Under the pieces are notes generated by a model that saw nothing but the letters and a program-made list of their open reading frames with translations, was not told the origin of the DNA and made no database searches. Shown in pieces: positions 31,994-40,563 of a stretch of DNA of 64,000 nt; the first letter of the stretch is position 1; each line of letters begins with the position of its first letter. This stretch comes from Pseudobacillus lumedeiriae. GTDB lineage: Bacteria > Bacillota > Bacilli > Bacillales > Domibacillaceae. The stretch is from contig NZ_JAUIYO010000002.1 of the NCBI RefSeq assembly GCF_044891285.1, positions 1 to 64,000 of the forward strand, read 5' to 3'. A program made the translations under genes and the position numbers.

Positions 31994-33160
31994 ATGCGAG
32001 TACTCGTACTAGGATCGGGGCTAATGGGAAAAGAAGCGGCAAGGGATTTAGTCCAATGTAAAGGGGTAGCTAAGGTCACATTAGCTGATTATGATGTTGA
32101 AAAAGCGAAACAAACTTGCCGGGTTCTGCAATCCCCAAAACTAAGCGCGATTTTCGTTGATGCCTCAAATACAGATCAGCTCGTTGCTTTAATGAAGAAG
32201 CATGATGTTGCGATTAATGCGTTATTTTATTCATTCAATGTAGATGTTGCTAAAGCGGCCATCGCAGCGGGTGTACATTCGGTCGATCTCGGCGGGCATA
32301 TCGGTCATGCAACGGATCGGGTGTTGGAAATGAAGGAAGAAGCGAAAGCTGCTAAAGTGACGCTGATTCCGGATCTTGGTGTCGCACCGGGGATGATTAA
32401 TATTTTGGCGGGATATGGTGCCGGCAAACTTGATCAAGTCGAATCGATTAAATTGTACGTAGGAGGCATTCCGCTTCGCCCGGAACCGCCATTTGAATAC
32501 AATCATGTGTTTTCGATGGAGGGAGTGTTCGATCATTACACAGACCCATCTCTTATTATTAGGAGTGGAAAAAAACAAGAGATTCCTTCTTTGTCTGAAA
32601 TAGAAACTATTCATTTTGAGAAGTTTGGCCCGCTCGAGGCATTTCATACAGCAGGTGGAACATCGACACTTTCATATTCGTATCCGCATCTTGAGTGTTT
32701 AGAATACAAAACCATTCGCTATCCGGGGCATGCAGAAAAATTTAAATTGCTCGTTGATTTAAACTTAACCCGCTCTGATTATTTTGTAGAAGTAAACGGC
32801 ACTCAAGTGAGACCGCGTGATGTTTTGTTGAAAGCACTTGATCCAATTGTCGATTTAAAAGACAAAGTAGATGTTGTTCTGTTAAGAGTAGAGACAAAGG
32901 GAATCAAGGATGGAAGGAAGACGGCCTGCACATATGAAATGACGACATATAAGGATACGGTTCATAACGTAACCGCCATGGCTAGAGCGACGGCAAATAC
33001 GATTTCCATTGTTGCACAAATGATTGCTGAGGGAACGATTGACAAGACCGGTGTCTACCCGCCGGAGCAAATCGTTCCAGGAGATAAATATATAGAAGAA
33101 ATGGCAAAGCGTAATGTTCTGATAAAAGAAATTATAGAGGAAGAAAAGCCGCTGGCATAG
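31994..33160 (+). CDS. Saccharopine dehydrogenase family, lysine 6-dehydrogenase-like
   Basis: A 388-residue NAD(P)-dependent enzyme. A Rossmann motif G-S-G-L-M-G-K at residues 7-13 begins the saccharopine dehydrogenase N-terminal domain, and the G-V-A-P-G-M-I-N segment near residue 130 is conserved in the family. Length and features fit L-lysine 6-dehydrogenase of thermophilic bacilli, which oxidises the epsilon-amino group of lysine. Family members also include saccharopine and other amino-acid dehydrogenases, so the reaction is probable only. GGGGAGG precedes the ATG. A terminator separates it from the next gene. Confidence 0.72.
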   Translation: MRVLVLGSGLMGKEAARDLVQCKGVAKVTLADYDVEKAKQTCRVLQSPKLSAIFVDASNTDQLVALMKKHDVAINALFYSFNVDVAKAAIAAGVHSVDLGGHIGHATDRVLEMKEEAKAAKVTLIPDLGVAPGMINILAGYGAGKLDQVESIKLYVGGIPLRPEPPFEYNHVFSMEGVFDHYTDPSLIIRSGKKQEIPSLSEIETIHFEKFGPLEAFHTAGGTSTLSYSYPHLECLEYKTIRYPGHAEKFKLLVDLNLTRSDYFVEVNGTQVRPRDVLLKALDPIVDLKDKVDVVLLRVETKGIKDGRKTACTYEMTTYKDTVHNVTAMARATANTISIVAQMIAEGTIDKTGVYPPEQIVPGDKYIEEMAKRNVLIKEIIEEEKPLA

Positions 33161-33171
33161 ATATTATTTGG

Positions 33172-33218
33172 GACTGTCTAAAAGTCAGCGGAGTATTGAC
33201 TTTTTGGCAGTCTGTTTT
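33172..33218 (+). terminator. Terminator
   Basis: GACTGTCTAAAAGTCA / TGACTTTTTGGCAGTC followed by TGTTTTCTTTTT. Confidence 0.85.
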
Positions 33219-33304
33219 CTTTTTATGTACAATAAGAGGAGAGGGTGAGGAAAACGGCAAGGTGATGAGGTTCATCTATTGAACGCCGAGAAGGGAAGAA
33301 AACA

Positions 33305-34414
33305 ATGAAATTAAAAGAAATCGTACTGCGTCATTTACAAATGGAAATGAAGTTCCCGTTTACAACGAGCTTCGGAACAATGAAAAACAAAGAGTTTATT
33401 TTAGTAGAGGTGAAAGATGAAGAAGGTTTGTCTGGCTGGGGGGAGTCCGTTGCTTTTCCGTCTCCTTTTTATAGTGAGGAAACACTCCAAACAAATTGGC
33501 ACATGATAGAAGACTTCTTAATTCCTTTATTAAAAGACAAAGATATCTCCCATCCAGATGAAATTACCTCTTTATTTGAACCAATCAAAAAAAATAATAT
33601 GGCGAAAGCCGCGATCGAAGGAGCCGTTTGGGATTTATATGCTAAAAGAAAAGGCATTCCGCTTTATCAAGCTTTAGGGGGAGAAAATACAACGATTGAT
33701 GTTGGGATTAGTATCGGGATTCAAGAAACCGTTGATGACCTTTTACATATTATAAAAACACATGTAGACGAGGGATATAAACGAATAAAAGTAAAAATTA
33801 AGCCAGGTTGGGATGTTGATGTCATAAGGGAAATCCGCTGTTCTTTTCCAGATATTCTGCTGATGGCAGATGCTAATTCAGCTTATCGGCTGGAAGATCT
33901 TCCAGAACTAAAGAAGTTGGATGAGTTTCAGTTAATGATGATTGAACAGCCACTTGCATCGGATGACATTGTCGATCATGCTGTGCTTCAAAGAGAATTG
34001 CAGACGCCTCTTTGTTTAGATGAAAGTATCCACTCTTATGAAGATGCGCGAAAAGCCCTGCAGCTTGGAAGCTGTAAAATTATTAATATCAAAATTGGCC
34101 GTGTCGGCGGATTAACAGAATCTAAGAAGATTCACGATCTTTGTAAGGAGAACAGTATACCTGTCTGGTGTGGAGGCATGCTGGAAGCGGGAGTGGGAAG
34201 AGCGCATAATATTGCGCTTACGACTTTGAGTCATTTTACGATGCCGGGAGACACCGCAGCTTCTTCGCGTTATTGGGAGAGGGATATTATTCAGCCGGAA
34301 GTAACTGTACAGGGTGGTGTCATACAAGTTAGGGATCAAGCAGGGATTGGCTACGATATGGATTTGGAAGCAGTCAAAAAGTTCACGTTGAAAGAAAAAG
34401 TACATTCTTTATGA
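33305..34414 (+). CDS. Enolase superfamily: N-succinylamino acid racemase / o-succinylbenzoate synthase
   Basis: A 369-residue member of the NSAR/OSBS subgroup. The catalytic residues align in position with characterised racemases: K164 of the K-x-K pair (K-V-K), metal ligands D189 (M-A-D-A-N), E214 (I-E-Q-P) and D239 (C-L-D-E), and K263 (N-I-K-I-G-R). The same enzymes can make o-succinylbenzoate for menaquinone. No men genes lie nearby, and a lysine-dehydrogenase-like gene precedes it, so amino-acid racemisation is favoured by context. GAAGGGAAG precedes the ATG. The dual assignment remains open. Confidence 0.8.
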   Translation: MKLKEIVLRHLQMEMKFPFTTSFGTMKNKEFILVEVKDEEGLSGWGESVAFPSPFYSEETLQTNWHMIEDFLIPLLKDKDISHPDEITSLFEPIKKNNMAKAAIEGAVWDLYAKRKGIPLYQALGGENTTIDVGISIGIQETVDDLLHIIKTHVDEGYKRIKVKIKPGWDVDVIREIRCSFPDILLMADANSAYRLEDLPELKKLDEFQLMMIEQPLASDDIVDHAVLQRELQTPLCLDESIHSYEDARKALQLGSCKIINIKIGRVGGLTESKKIHDLCKENSIPVWCGGMLEAGVGRAHNIALTTLSHFTMPGDTAASSRYWERDIIQPEVTVQGGVIQVRDQAGIGYDMDLEAVKKFTLKEKVHSL

Positions 34415-34480
34415 TTTTGAGGAGAACGGTGCACAGGCTTTTAGAAACCAGGGAGAGATGAAGGGATATCCCACTTAAGA

Positions 34481-34527
34481 AGCTGTCTGGCAGTCAACTG
34501 TATGTTGGCTGCCAGACAGCTTTTTTG
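34481..34527 (+). terminator. Strong terminator
   Basis: AGCTGTCTGGCAG / CTGCCAGACAGCT, extended by CAAC/GTTG around a small loop and followed by TTTTTT. Confidence 0.9.
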
Positions 34528-34627
34528 AAATGGAAGAATCAGAAATAATCAAGCTTGGAAAAGACGATAAGAACGTAAATGCCGCGCATGCATATGTTGA
34601 GAATAGCAGGTGAAGGGAGGAGTTTAG

Positions 34628-35506
34628 TTGGAGCGGTACCAGCATTATTTGCAAGAAGCGAAAAAGTGGTGTGATGATTTATCGAATTGGGAGAATGAAG
34701 TTATCGATCCTGCACTCATTAAAAACTGGGAAGAACAAATTGAAAAGATTGACGAGTGGTTATCAGGGCCGCTTAATGAGACAGAATGTTATAAAGTAGA
34801 AAAAGAGGTTCGGGCATTGGCACAAGAATGGCAACAGTTTCATGAAAAACTGTTTACAGATTGTGATTCGGAGGGGCAGGAGAACAGAGTGGAACAAGTT
34901 CCAATCGGCGGTCATCGGCTTCCTCCGCTTCCTTATCCGTACAATGCACTGGAACCATATATTGATGAACCAACGATGCGGCTTCATCATGATAAGCACC
35001 ACCAAAGCTATGTAGATGGCTTAAATAAAGCAGAGCGAGAATTAGCGAAGGCACGGAAAGTGAATGATTTTCAGCTTGTTAAACATTGGGAAAGGGAGCT
35101 TGCGTTCAACGGTGCAGGCCATTATTTGCATTCGATTTTTTGGAAAGTGATGTGTCCACAGGGAGGAGGAAAGCCATCAAGAGAGCTAGAGCGTGAGATG
35201 TCCCGTTCATTTGGCAGTTTCGCTGAATTTAAAAATCAATTTTCACAAGCAGCGCAGCATGTGGAAGGCGGAGGCTGGGCCATCCTTGTGTGGGCGCCGC
35301 AGGCACAGCGGATGGAAATATTGCAAGCGGAAAAACATCAAAACTTAAGTCAGTGGGATATTGTTCCGCTCCTCGTTCTTGATGTGTGGGAACATGCCTA
35401 TTATTTAAAATATAAAAATAAAAGAGCGGATTATATAGAGAACTGGTGGAATGTTGTCTGCTGGGATGAAGTAAGCCGACGGTTTAGAGAAGCAAGACAC
35501 AGGTAG
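34628..35506 (+). CDS. sodF: Iron/manganese superoxide dismutase with N-terminal extension
   Basis: A 292-residue protein. The C-terminal ~200 residues are a standard Fe/Mn-SOD with metal ligands H120 (L-H-H-D-K-H-H), H168 (G-H-Y-L-H-S-I-F-W), D252 and H256 (D-V-W-E-H-A-Y-Y). The first ~90 residues are a charged helical extension rich in Trp and Glu, as in the B. subtilis SodF type (~281 residues). The start is TTG 34628, with AAGGGAGGAG five bases upstream. Metal choice cannot be settled by eye. It detoxifies superoxide in the cytoplasm, complementing the exported SodC at 12286. Confidence 0.88.
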   Translation: MERYQHYLQEAKKWCDDLSNWENEVIDPALIKNWEEQIEKIDEWLSGPLNETECYKVEKEVRALAQEWQQFHEKLFTDCDSEGQENRVEQVPIGGHRLPPLPYPYNALEPYIDEPTMRLHHDKHHQSYVDGLNKAERELAKARKVNDFQLVKHWERELAFNGAGHYLHSIFWKVMCPQGGGKPSRELEREMSRSFGSFAEFKNQFSQAAQHVEGGGWAILVWAPQAQRMEILQAEKHQNLSQWDIVPLLVLDVWEHAYYLKYKNKRADYIENWWNVVCWDEVSRRFREARHR

Positions 35507-35525
35507 CCGTACTCATGCTTTTTAT

Positions 35526-35662
35526 ATAGGTTATGTCAATCACTATTGTGGATTGGAGGAAGGCGGGAGACTGTGCGTTCACATGAGACCTCGAAGGCGC
35601 GATAGCGGCGAGGAGGCTCCCGGACCACCCGAGGAAGGCGAGAATCAACAAAGCCTTTATAT
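35526..35662 (+). repeat. Dispersed intergenic repeat, copy 4 (long form)
   Basis: Runs from TAGGTTATGTCAATCACTAT through GTGGATTGGAGGAAGGCGGG and a GC-rich centre (GCGATAGCGGCGAGGAGGCT) to GAATCAACAAAGCCTTTATA. The ends also pair as TATATAGG / CCTTTATATA. Confidence 0.8.
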
Positions 35663-35727
35663 AAGAAGATGTCGCAATAAATGAAAAATTACACTGCCAA
35701 GACCTTCCCATTCAATATAATTCATTC

Positions 35728-35733
35728 TATAAT
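35728..35733 (+). promoter_or_regulatory. -10 hexamer of the thiW transcript
   Basis: TATAAT lies about 22 bp before the first stem of the TPP riboswitch, at the correct distance for transcription to begin near 35740. Confidence 0.5.
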
Positions 35734-35755
35734 AGAAAATGAACTTAATAGGAAA

Positions 35756-35850
35756 GCTACTAGAGGTGCCTGTTAAAGGCTGAGAGAAAAGCGAATTGTT
35801 TTTCAACTCTTTGAACCTGATCTGGGTGATGCCAGCGTAGGAAAGTAGTA
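35756..35850 (+). promoter_or_regulatory. TPP riboswitch (THI box) upstream of thiW
   Basis: Conserved parts are AGGTGCC then AGGCTGAGA, followed by TTGAACCTGATCTGG and GATGCCAGCGTAGGAAA. TACTA and TAGTA close the first stem. A terminator follows before thiW, giving transcriptional attenuation by thiamin pyrophosphate. Confidence 0.95.
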
Positions 35851-35875
35851 TATTCATAAACTATTTCACTTACAA

Positions 35876-35908
35876 AAGCCGAGCCTAGATAAGGGTTCGG
35901 CTTTTTAT
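35876..35908 (+). terminator. Riboswitch terminator before thiW
   Basis: AAGCCGAGCC / GGGTTCGGCTT followed by TTTTATA, immediately before the thiW ribosome binding site. Confidence 0.85.
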
Positions 35909-35923
35909 AATGGAGGAATGTAT

Positions 35924-36421
35924 ATGAACCAAGTGCAAAAACTGGCATACATGGCTTTATTTACGGCCATCGCGACGTTCGGCTCTTCTCTTATTTGGTT
36001 TCCTGCTGGAATAGCCAAAGCATATCCTGTTCAACATGCGGTCAATGTGATGGCCGGTGTGCTGCTCGGCCCAGGGCCTGCGGTTATTATCGCATTTGTA
36101 ACTGGATTGCTTCGAAACCTTATGGGGACAGGCTCGTTATTAGCTTTTCCAGGCGGAATGATTGGAGCTTTTCTTGCCGGATATATTTATCAAAAAACGA
36201 GACATGCTTGGGGGGCTTCTATTGGAGAAATAACTGGTACGGGACTAATTGCTTCTTTATTCGCTGTGCCTTATGCAAAAATTTTGATGGGAACGACAGT
36301 CGGCGCCTTTTTCTTTTTGCCTGCGTTTCTTGTCAGCAGTCTTTCCGGATCATTGATTGGCCTTGTTTTAGTGAAACGGATCGTCAAAATGAAAGTCTGG
36401 AAATATCGTCCTAATCATTGA
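35924..36421 (+). CDS. thiW: ThiW, thiazole-precursor transporter S component
   Basis: A 165-residue, five-to-six-helix membrane protein of the ThiW family. It is the substrate-binding component of an energy-coupling-factor transporter predicted to import the hydroxyethylthiazole precursor of thiamin. A glycine-rich segment, V-M-A-G-V-L-L-G-P-G-P-A-V, and L-R-N-L-M-G-T-G-S are family features. ATG 35924 is seven bases after GGAGG; the ATG at 35918 is too close. A TPP riboswitch and terminator precede it. Its stop overlaps the convergent gene by seven bases. Confidence 0.9.
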   Translation: MNQVQKLAYMALFTAIATFGSSLIWFPAGIAKAYPVQHAVNVMAGVLLGPGPAVIIAFVTGLLRNLMGTGSLLAFPGGMIGAFLAGYIYQKTRHAWGASIGEITGTGLIASLFAVPYAKILMGTTVGAFFFLPAFLVSSLSGSLIGLVLVKRIVKMKVWKYRPNH

Positions 36422-36792
36422 TTCCAACGAATCGAAACGGCCAGCTTACAACATTGCAAATTCCCTGAATCTGTTTGTAGTTCAAGCCGAAAAAAATCTG
36501 GATTAAAAGAAATAGCCGCTTTTGTGAGCATTCCGGACGATCGGATGAGCCGTTCTACTTCTTGTCGGTTAGAAGATTGAGCAGCAGCCATTAAGCGAAA
36601 GGCAAAATCATTGTCAGTCGTTATCTTGTTTAGAAGCAGAGTTGTTTCATTCAAGAGCCTTTTCATTGATTGGGCAGACTGTTTAAAGAAGACTGTATTG
36701 ACTGTAGGATAAGGTCTTATGAATGCTTGGTGAAGATCATAATTTGTAAATGTAGTAGCATAGGGACGCCCATACGGATAAAAATAATACAC
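36415..36792 (-). CDS. Conserved hypothetical protein
   Basis: A 125-residue protein starting at GTG 36792 (M-Y-Y-F-Y-P-Y-G), nine bases after GGAAGGAGC; the longer frame from ATG 36837 would begin inside the ribosome binding site region. The N-terminus is Tyr/Pro-rich. A helical middle (K-Q-S-A-Q-S-M-K-R-L-L) leads to a beta-rich end with an adjacent cysteine pair (L-Q-C-C-K-L). The Tyr-rich start recalls spore-coat-associated proteins, but that is speculation. It converges on thiW with a 7-bp overlap and no terminator between them. Confidence 0.6.
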   Translation of the reverse strand: MYYFYPYGRPYATTFTNYDLHQAFIRPYPTVNTVFFKQSAQSMKRLLNETTLLLNKITTDNDFAFRLMAAAQSSNRQEVERLIRSSGMLTKAAISFNPDFFRLELQTDSGNLQCCKLAVSIRWNQ

Positions 36793-36945
36793 AGCAGCAT
36801 AGCTCCTTCCGCAAATGAACTTTCTATTAATATACATGTGAATGATAAATAAAATGATCGCTTTAATTTATTTAAAAATTCAGAATTTTATTGATGTAAG
36901 GCTATAAGTATGTTACAACTAAGTAAAGTCTAATTAAATAGTTTG

Positions 36946-37034
36946 ATCCTTGGGGGTGCTTTAATAAGCTGAGAAAGGTGAAATACCTTAACCCTTATTA
37001 CCTGAACTGGGTCATGCCAGCGTAGGGAAGAGGC
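36946..37034 (+). promoter_or_regulatory. TPP riboswitch upstream of tenA-thiZXY
   Basis: GGGGGTGCT, AAGCTGAGAAAG, TACCTGAACTGGGTCATGCC and AGCGTAGGGAA follow the THI-box consensus. A terminator at 37094-37126 precedes tenA. The remaining part of the 479-bp gap (36793-36945) shows only AT-rich promoter sequence. Confidence 0.95.
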
Positions 37035-37093
37035 ATTGTGAGTATGTTAAGCTGCAATTCTTTTTGTCATTGCAGCAAAATAAGAACTTATAA

Positions 37094-37127
37094 AACTGCT
37101 TCTCCCTGTGAGAAGCAGTTTTTTTAT
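37094..37127 (+). terminator. Riboswitch terminator before tenA
   Basis: AACTGCTTCTC / GAGAAGCAGTT with a 5-nt loop followed by TTTTTTATT. Confidence 0.9.
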
Positions 37128-37271
37128 TGTTCTAACGATGGATAAAGGTTTAAAAGTGTGAACAAAAAATCCGGAATGATGCACAACGCATGCAAATGTA
37201 TGAACAAACGTCTATACGCATTTCTAGGCAGTTAGGCATTGCAATTAATAGATTCTAAGGAGTGTATATCA

Positions 37272-37946
37272 ATGAAGTTTAGTGAAAGGTTACATGAGAA
37301 ATTACAACCGATCTGGAGGCAAAATCATAAGCATCCTTTTGTAAAGGGGATCGGCGATGGAACGCTTGATCAGCGGAAATTCCGTTTTTATATGGTTCAG
37401 GATTATTTATATTTAATCGATTATTCCAAGGTGTTTGCGCTTGGAGCTGTTAAAGCGACGGATGTGGAGACGATGGGAAGGTTTGCGTCCTTATTGAATG
37501 AGACTCTTAATTTCGAAATGTCGCTTCACCGCCAGTATGCAGCTAGGTTTGGTATTTCAGAGGAAGAGCTGGAGCAGGCGAAGCCATCTCCAATTACACT
37601 TGCGTATACACATTATATGCTCCATGTCAGTCAGAATGGGACCCTTGCTGAGCTGATTTCTGCACTGTTGCCGTGTGCATGGAGTTACTGGGAGATTGGA
37701 AAGGAACTGAATGAAATTCCAGGTGCAAGTGAACATGAGCTGTATGGTGACTGGATAAAAATGTACTCATCGAAAGAGTTCGGCGAGCTGGCTGTATGGT
37801 GCATCGAACTATTAGATAAACACACAGCCGGAAAGAGTGAAGAAGAGCTTGATCGATTGGAAGAAATCTTTCTAAATACGACCCGCTATGAGTATATGTT
37901 CTGGGATATGGCATACAATGAGCAAATGTGGCCTGGAGATGAATAA
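37272..37946 (+). CDS. tenA: Aminopyrimidine aminohydrolase (thiaminase II)
   Basis: A 224-residue all-helical TenA. It hydrolyses the aminopyrimidine released by thiamin breakdown, regenerating HMP. The catalytic Cys135 lies in L-P-C-A-W-S-Y-W-E-I-G and Asp44 in M-V-Q-D-Y; both match B. subtilis TenA numbering. ATG 37272 follows AAGGAGTG. It begins a four-gene operon with the ThiZ-ThiX-ThiY importer, an arrangement known from Bacillus halodurans for salvage of formylaminopyrimidine. It is under a TPP riboswitch, and its end overlaps thiZ by eight bases. Confidence 0.95.
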   Translation: MKFSERLHEKLQPIWRQNHKHPFVKGIGDGTLDQRKFRFYMVQDYLYLIDYSKVFALGAVKATDVETMGRFASLLNETLNFEMSLHRQYAARFGISEEELEQAKPSPITLAYTHYMLHVSQNGTLAELISALLPCAWSYWEIGKELNEIPGASEHELYGDWIKMYSSKEFGELAVWCIELLDKHTAGKSEEELDRLEEIFLNTTRYEYMFWDMAYNEQMWPGDE

Positions 37947-38715
37947 AAAAGTTCTAGAGTTTGAGAATGTGACTTTTTCCTATAAAGAAAAAAAGCAGGG
38001 GCGCTCTGTCCCTATTCTTCAATCTTTAAATGTAGATATTTATGATCAGGAATTTATTACGATTGTAGGTGCGAGCGGGTCAGGAAAAAGTACACTTTTC
38101 AGATTAATTACCGGACTTGAAGATCCCGATGAAGGAAAGATTTTTATTAATGGACAGATACATGAAAGCAGGCTTGGAAAAGCCGGGTACATGCCTCAGC
38201 AGGATTTATTGATGCCATGGCGGACGGTTCTCGAAAATGCAGCCCTGCCCCTTGAATTAAAAGGCATTCATAAAGAAGAAGCCCGGAAACAGATTGTTCC
38301 TCTTCTTGAAGAATTCGGATTAGCTGGAATGGAGAATCGCTTTCCTCATGAATTATCAGGAGGCATGAGGCAGCGCGTTTCTTTTTTGCGTACGTCGTTA
38401 AGCGGCTCCAATGTACTATTGCTTGATGAGCCTTTCAGTGCACTTGATGCCATTACGAGGCTGTCAATGCAGGAATGGCTGATGGCTCAGTGGGAGAAAC
38501 GAAAAAACACGATCATATTTATTACACATGATGTCAATGAGGCGCTTTTTCTATCTGACCGCATTTTCGTTTTTTCTGAAAAACCTGTTCACACACTTGA
38601 AGAAGTCAACGTGCCCCTCTCGAGACCGAGAGATTTACAAGACTTAAATCAACCGGACATGATTGAGCTAAGGGAGCATTTGCTTGAGCAGCTGAGAGGG
38701 AAGGTGACAGTGTGA
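37939..38715 (+). CDS. thiZ: Pyrimidine-precursor ABC transporter, ATP-binding protein ThiZ
   Basis: A 258-residue ABC ATPase of the nitrate/taurine/HMP group. Walker A is G-A-S-G-S-G-K-S-T, the signature L-S-G-G-M-R-Q-R, Walker B N-V-L-L-L-D-E-P-F-S-A-L-D, and the switch is I-T-H-D-V-N-E-A. M-P-Q-Q-D-L-L-M-P-W is the Q-loop typical of this group. ATG 37939 overlaps the tenA stop and GGAG precedes it. By gene order it powers uptake of N-formyl-aminomethylpyrimidine with ThiX and ThiY; substrate inferred from operon and riboswitch. Confidence 0.9.
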   Translation: MNKKVLEFENVTFSYKEKKQGRSVPILQSLNVDIYDQEFITIVGASGSGKSTLFRLITGLEDPDEGKIFINGQIHESRLGKAGYMPQQDLLMPWRTVLENAALPLELKGIHKEEARKQIVPLLEEFGLAGMENRFPHELSGGMRQRVSFLRTSLSGSNVLLLDEPFSALDAITRLSMQEWLMAQWEKRKNTIIFITHDVNEALFLSDRIFVFSEKPVHTLEEVNVPLSRPRDLQDLNQPDMIELREHLLEQLRGKVTV

Positions 38716-39464
38716 GAAAGGTAAAAGGAATGCTGCCGGCAGCCTTATTAATTGCGGCTTTTCTGTTCATTTGGGAAGCTGCAGCGCGGGGGATGAACAT
38801 GATGTTTATTCTTCCGCCGCCGACAGGCGTTCTCAGTAAGTTATGGGAATTGAAAGAGCCGCTATTGTTCGAACATCTGCCTGCTACGCTGGCGATTATC
38901 ATCATAGGCCTGGCTATTTCTATTTTATTAGGAACGGGGATCGCTGTTTGGATGAGCATCAGTCCGACTGTGGAAAAAGCGCTTTACCCGATTATTATCT
39001 CCTCACAGATGATTCCGATCATTGCACTTGCGCCGATTTTTGTTCTTTGGTTCGGCTACTCCATTTGGAGCAAGGTAGTCGTAACTGTGTTGATTACGTT
39101 TTTTCCTATCACGGTGAATACATATGATGGACTGCAATCTGGGAGTAAAGAATTGAAAGAACTAATGATGACAATGGGTGCGGGGAAAAAAGAGGTCTTT
39201 ATCAAATTGCTCGTTCCATCCTCTTTGCCGCACTTCTATTCGGGAGTGAAAGTAGCTGTTACATTAAGTGTGATCGGTGCTGCAATCGGCGAATGGCTCG
39301 GGGCGCAGGCTGGGCTTGGGTATTTCAGCCGGCGAATGATGACACAGTTTGATGGAGCTGCGGTTTTCGCGCCTATCGTGTTGTTATCAGCTATTGGCAT
39401 TGTGTTGTTCATCATCGTCAAAATCATAGAAAATAGATCATTAAAATGGAGGAAATCAGGATGA
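38712..39464 (+). CDS. thiX: Pyrimidine-precursor ABC transporter, permease ThiX
   Basis: A 250-residue permease with six helices, BPD_transp_1 family. The EAA-like loop K-E-L-M-M-T-M-G-A-G-K-K-E-V-F-I-K-L-L-V-P-S contacts ThiZ. The start is GTG 38712, overlapping the thiZ stop (GTGTGA) after GGAAGGTG. Its own stop overlaps the thiY start (ATGA). Tight coupling of all four genes supports one complex in the cytoplasmic membrane. Confidence 0.9.
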   Translation: MRKVKGMLPAALLIAAFLFIWEAAARGMNMMFILPPPTGVLSKLWELKEPLLFEHLPATLAIIIIGLAISILLGTGIAVWMSISPTVEKALYPIIISSQMIPIIALAPIFVLWFGYSIWSKVVVTVLITFFPITVNTYDGLQSGSKELKELMMTMGAGKKEVFIKLLVPSSLPHFYSGVKVAVTLSVIGAAIGEWLGAQAGLGYFSRRMMTQFDGAAVFAPIVLLSAIGIVLFIIVKIIENRSLKWRKSG

Positions 39465-40468
39465 AGAAGTGGTTAGTACTTATACTCGCTGTACTGCTTG
39501 CAGGCTGTAATGCCGGTGGTACGGATAAAAAAGAAACAGTAGCAGAAGAGGGGGCGAAAGATAAAGAAAATGTCACGATTATGCTTGATTGGTACCCAAA
39601 TGCCGTTCACAGCTTTTTATATGCAGCAGAAGAAAAAGGTTATTTTGAAGAAGAAGGAATCAATGTCGATATTCAATTTCCAGCAAATCCGACAGACCCG
39701 ATTACTTTAGCCGCTGCTGGGAAAGTAACGCTTGGCATTTCTTATCAGCCTGATGTCATCATGGCAAGGACGGACCAGGGGGTAAATGTGAAGTCCGTTG
39801 GCGCTATCGTCCGTTCGCCGTTAAACCACGTAATGTTTCTAGAAGACAGCCCGATTAAGACACCAAAAGATTTGGAAGGAAAAACAGTCGGCTTTACGGG
39901 TATCCCGTTAAACGAAGCGATTATCGATACGATGGTTGAGAAGGATAAAGGAAATCCGGAAAAAGTAAAGATGCTGGACGTAGGATTTGAATTAAATTCA
40001 GCTATTACTACGAAAAAAGCGGACGCAGTCGTGGGTGCTTACATTAACCATGAAGTCCCTCTATTGAAACATGAAGGCTTTGAAACGCGTAACTTTGATC
40101 CAACAGAATACGGTGTACCAAGCTTTTATGAACTTGTAGCTGTAACAAGTGATCAAACGTGGGAAGAGAAGCAAGATACGATTAAAGCATTTTGGCGGGC
40201 TGCAGAGAAAGGCTTTGCTTTTACTGAAGAACACCCGGATGAAGCGCTGCAGATTTTATTAAGCAAACAAGATGAAGCAAACTTTCCGCTTGTTGAAGAA
40301 GTAGAAAAACAAAGCCTTAGTATCCTGCTTCCAAAAATGAAATCAGAAGAAGGATTTGGCAGCCAGTCAAAGCAGCCATGGCAAGAAACGAGTGACTGGA
40401 TGAAAAAAGCTGGACTCATCAAAAATGAGCCGAAGTTAGAGGATATGTTTGTCAACATTGCTCAATAA
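39461..40468 (+). CDS. thiY: Pyrimidine-precursor ABC transporter, substrate-binding lipoprotein ThiY
   Basis: A 335-residue lipoprotein (signal peptide ending L-L-A-G-C, lipid Cys ~18) of the NMT1/ThiY family. M-L-D-W-Y-P-N-A-V-H-S-F near residue 48 is the characteristic HMP-precursor binding signature, W-x-P-N-x-x-H. The early Trp and later aromatic residues would stack on the pyrimidine. ATG 39461 is eight bases after GGAGG and overlaps the thiX stop. Last gene of the tenA operon, with a terminator immediately after. Confidence 0.93.
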   Translation: MKKWLVLILAVLLAGCNAGGTDKKETVAEEGAKDKENVTIMLDWYPNAVHSFLYAAEEKGYFEEEGINVDIQFPANPTDPITLAAAGKVTLGISYQPDVIMARTDQGVNVKSVGAIVRSPLNHVMFLEDSPIKTPKDLEGKTVGFTGIPLNEAIIDTMVEKDKGNPEKVKMLDVGFELNSAITTKKADAVVGAYINHEVPLLKHEGFETRNFDPTEYGVPSFYELVAVTSDQTWEEKQDTIKAFWRAAEKGFAFTEEHPDEALQILLSKQDEANFPLVEEVEKQSLSILLPKMKSEEGFGSQSKQPWQETSDWMKKAGLIKNEPKLEDMFVNIAQ

Positions 40469-40477
40469 AGAAATAAC

Positions 40478-40521
40478 CCCCACTGAATCTCTGTATACCT
40501 AGCGATTTAGTGGGGTTTTTG
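40478..40521 (+). terminator. Terminator of the tenA operon
   Basis: CCCCACTGAATC / GATTTAGTGGGG stem followed by TTTTTG. Confidence 0.88.
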
Positions 40522-40563
40522 TGTTATGATAGAATCATAGATCATATGAGAGGGGAAAGAGAG

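Noticed and set aside
33305..34414. Firm assignment as menC
   Set aside because: Sequence alone does not separate o-succinylbenzoate synthase from N-succinylamino acid racemase, and no men genes are adjacent.
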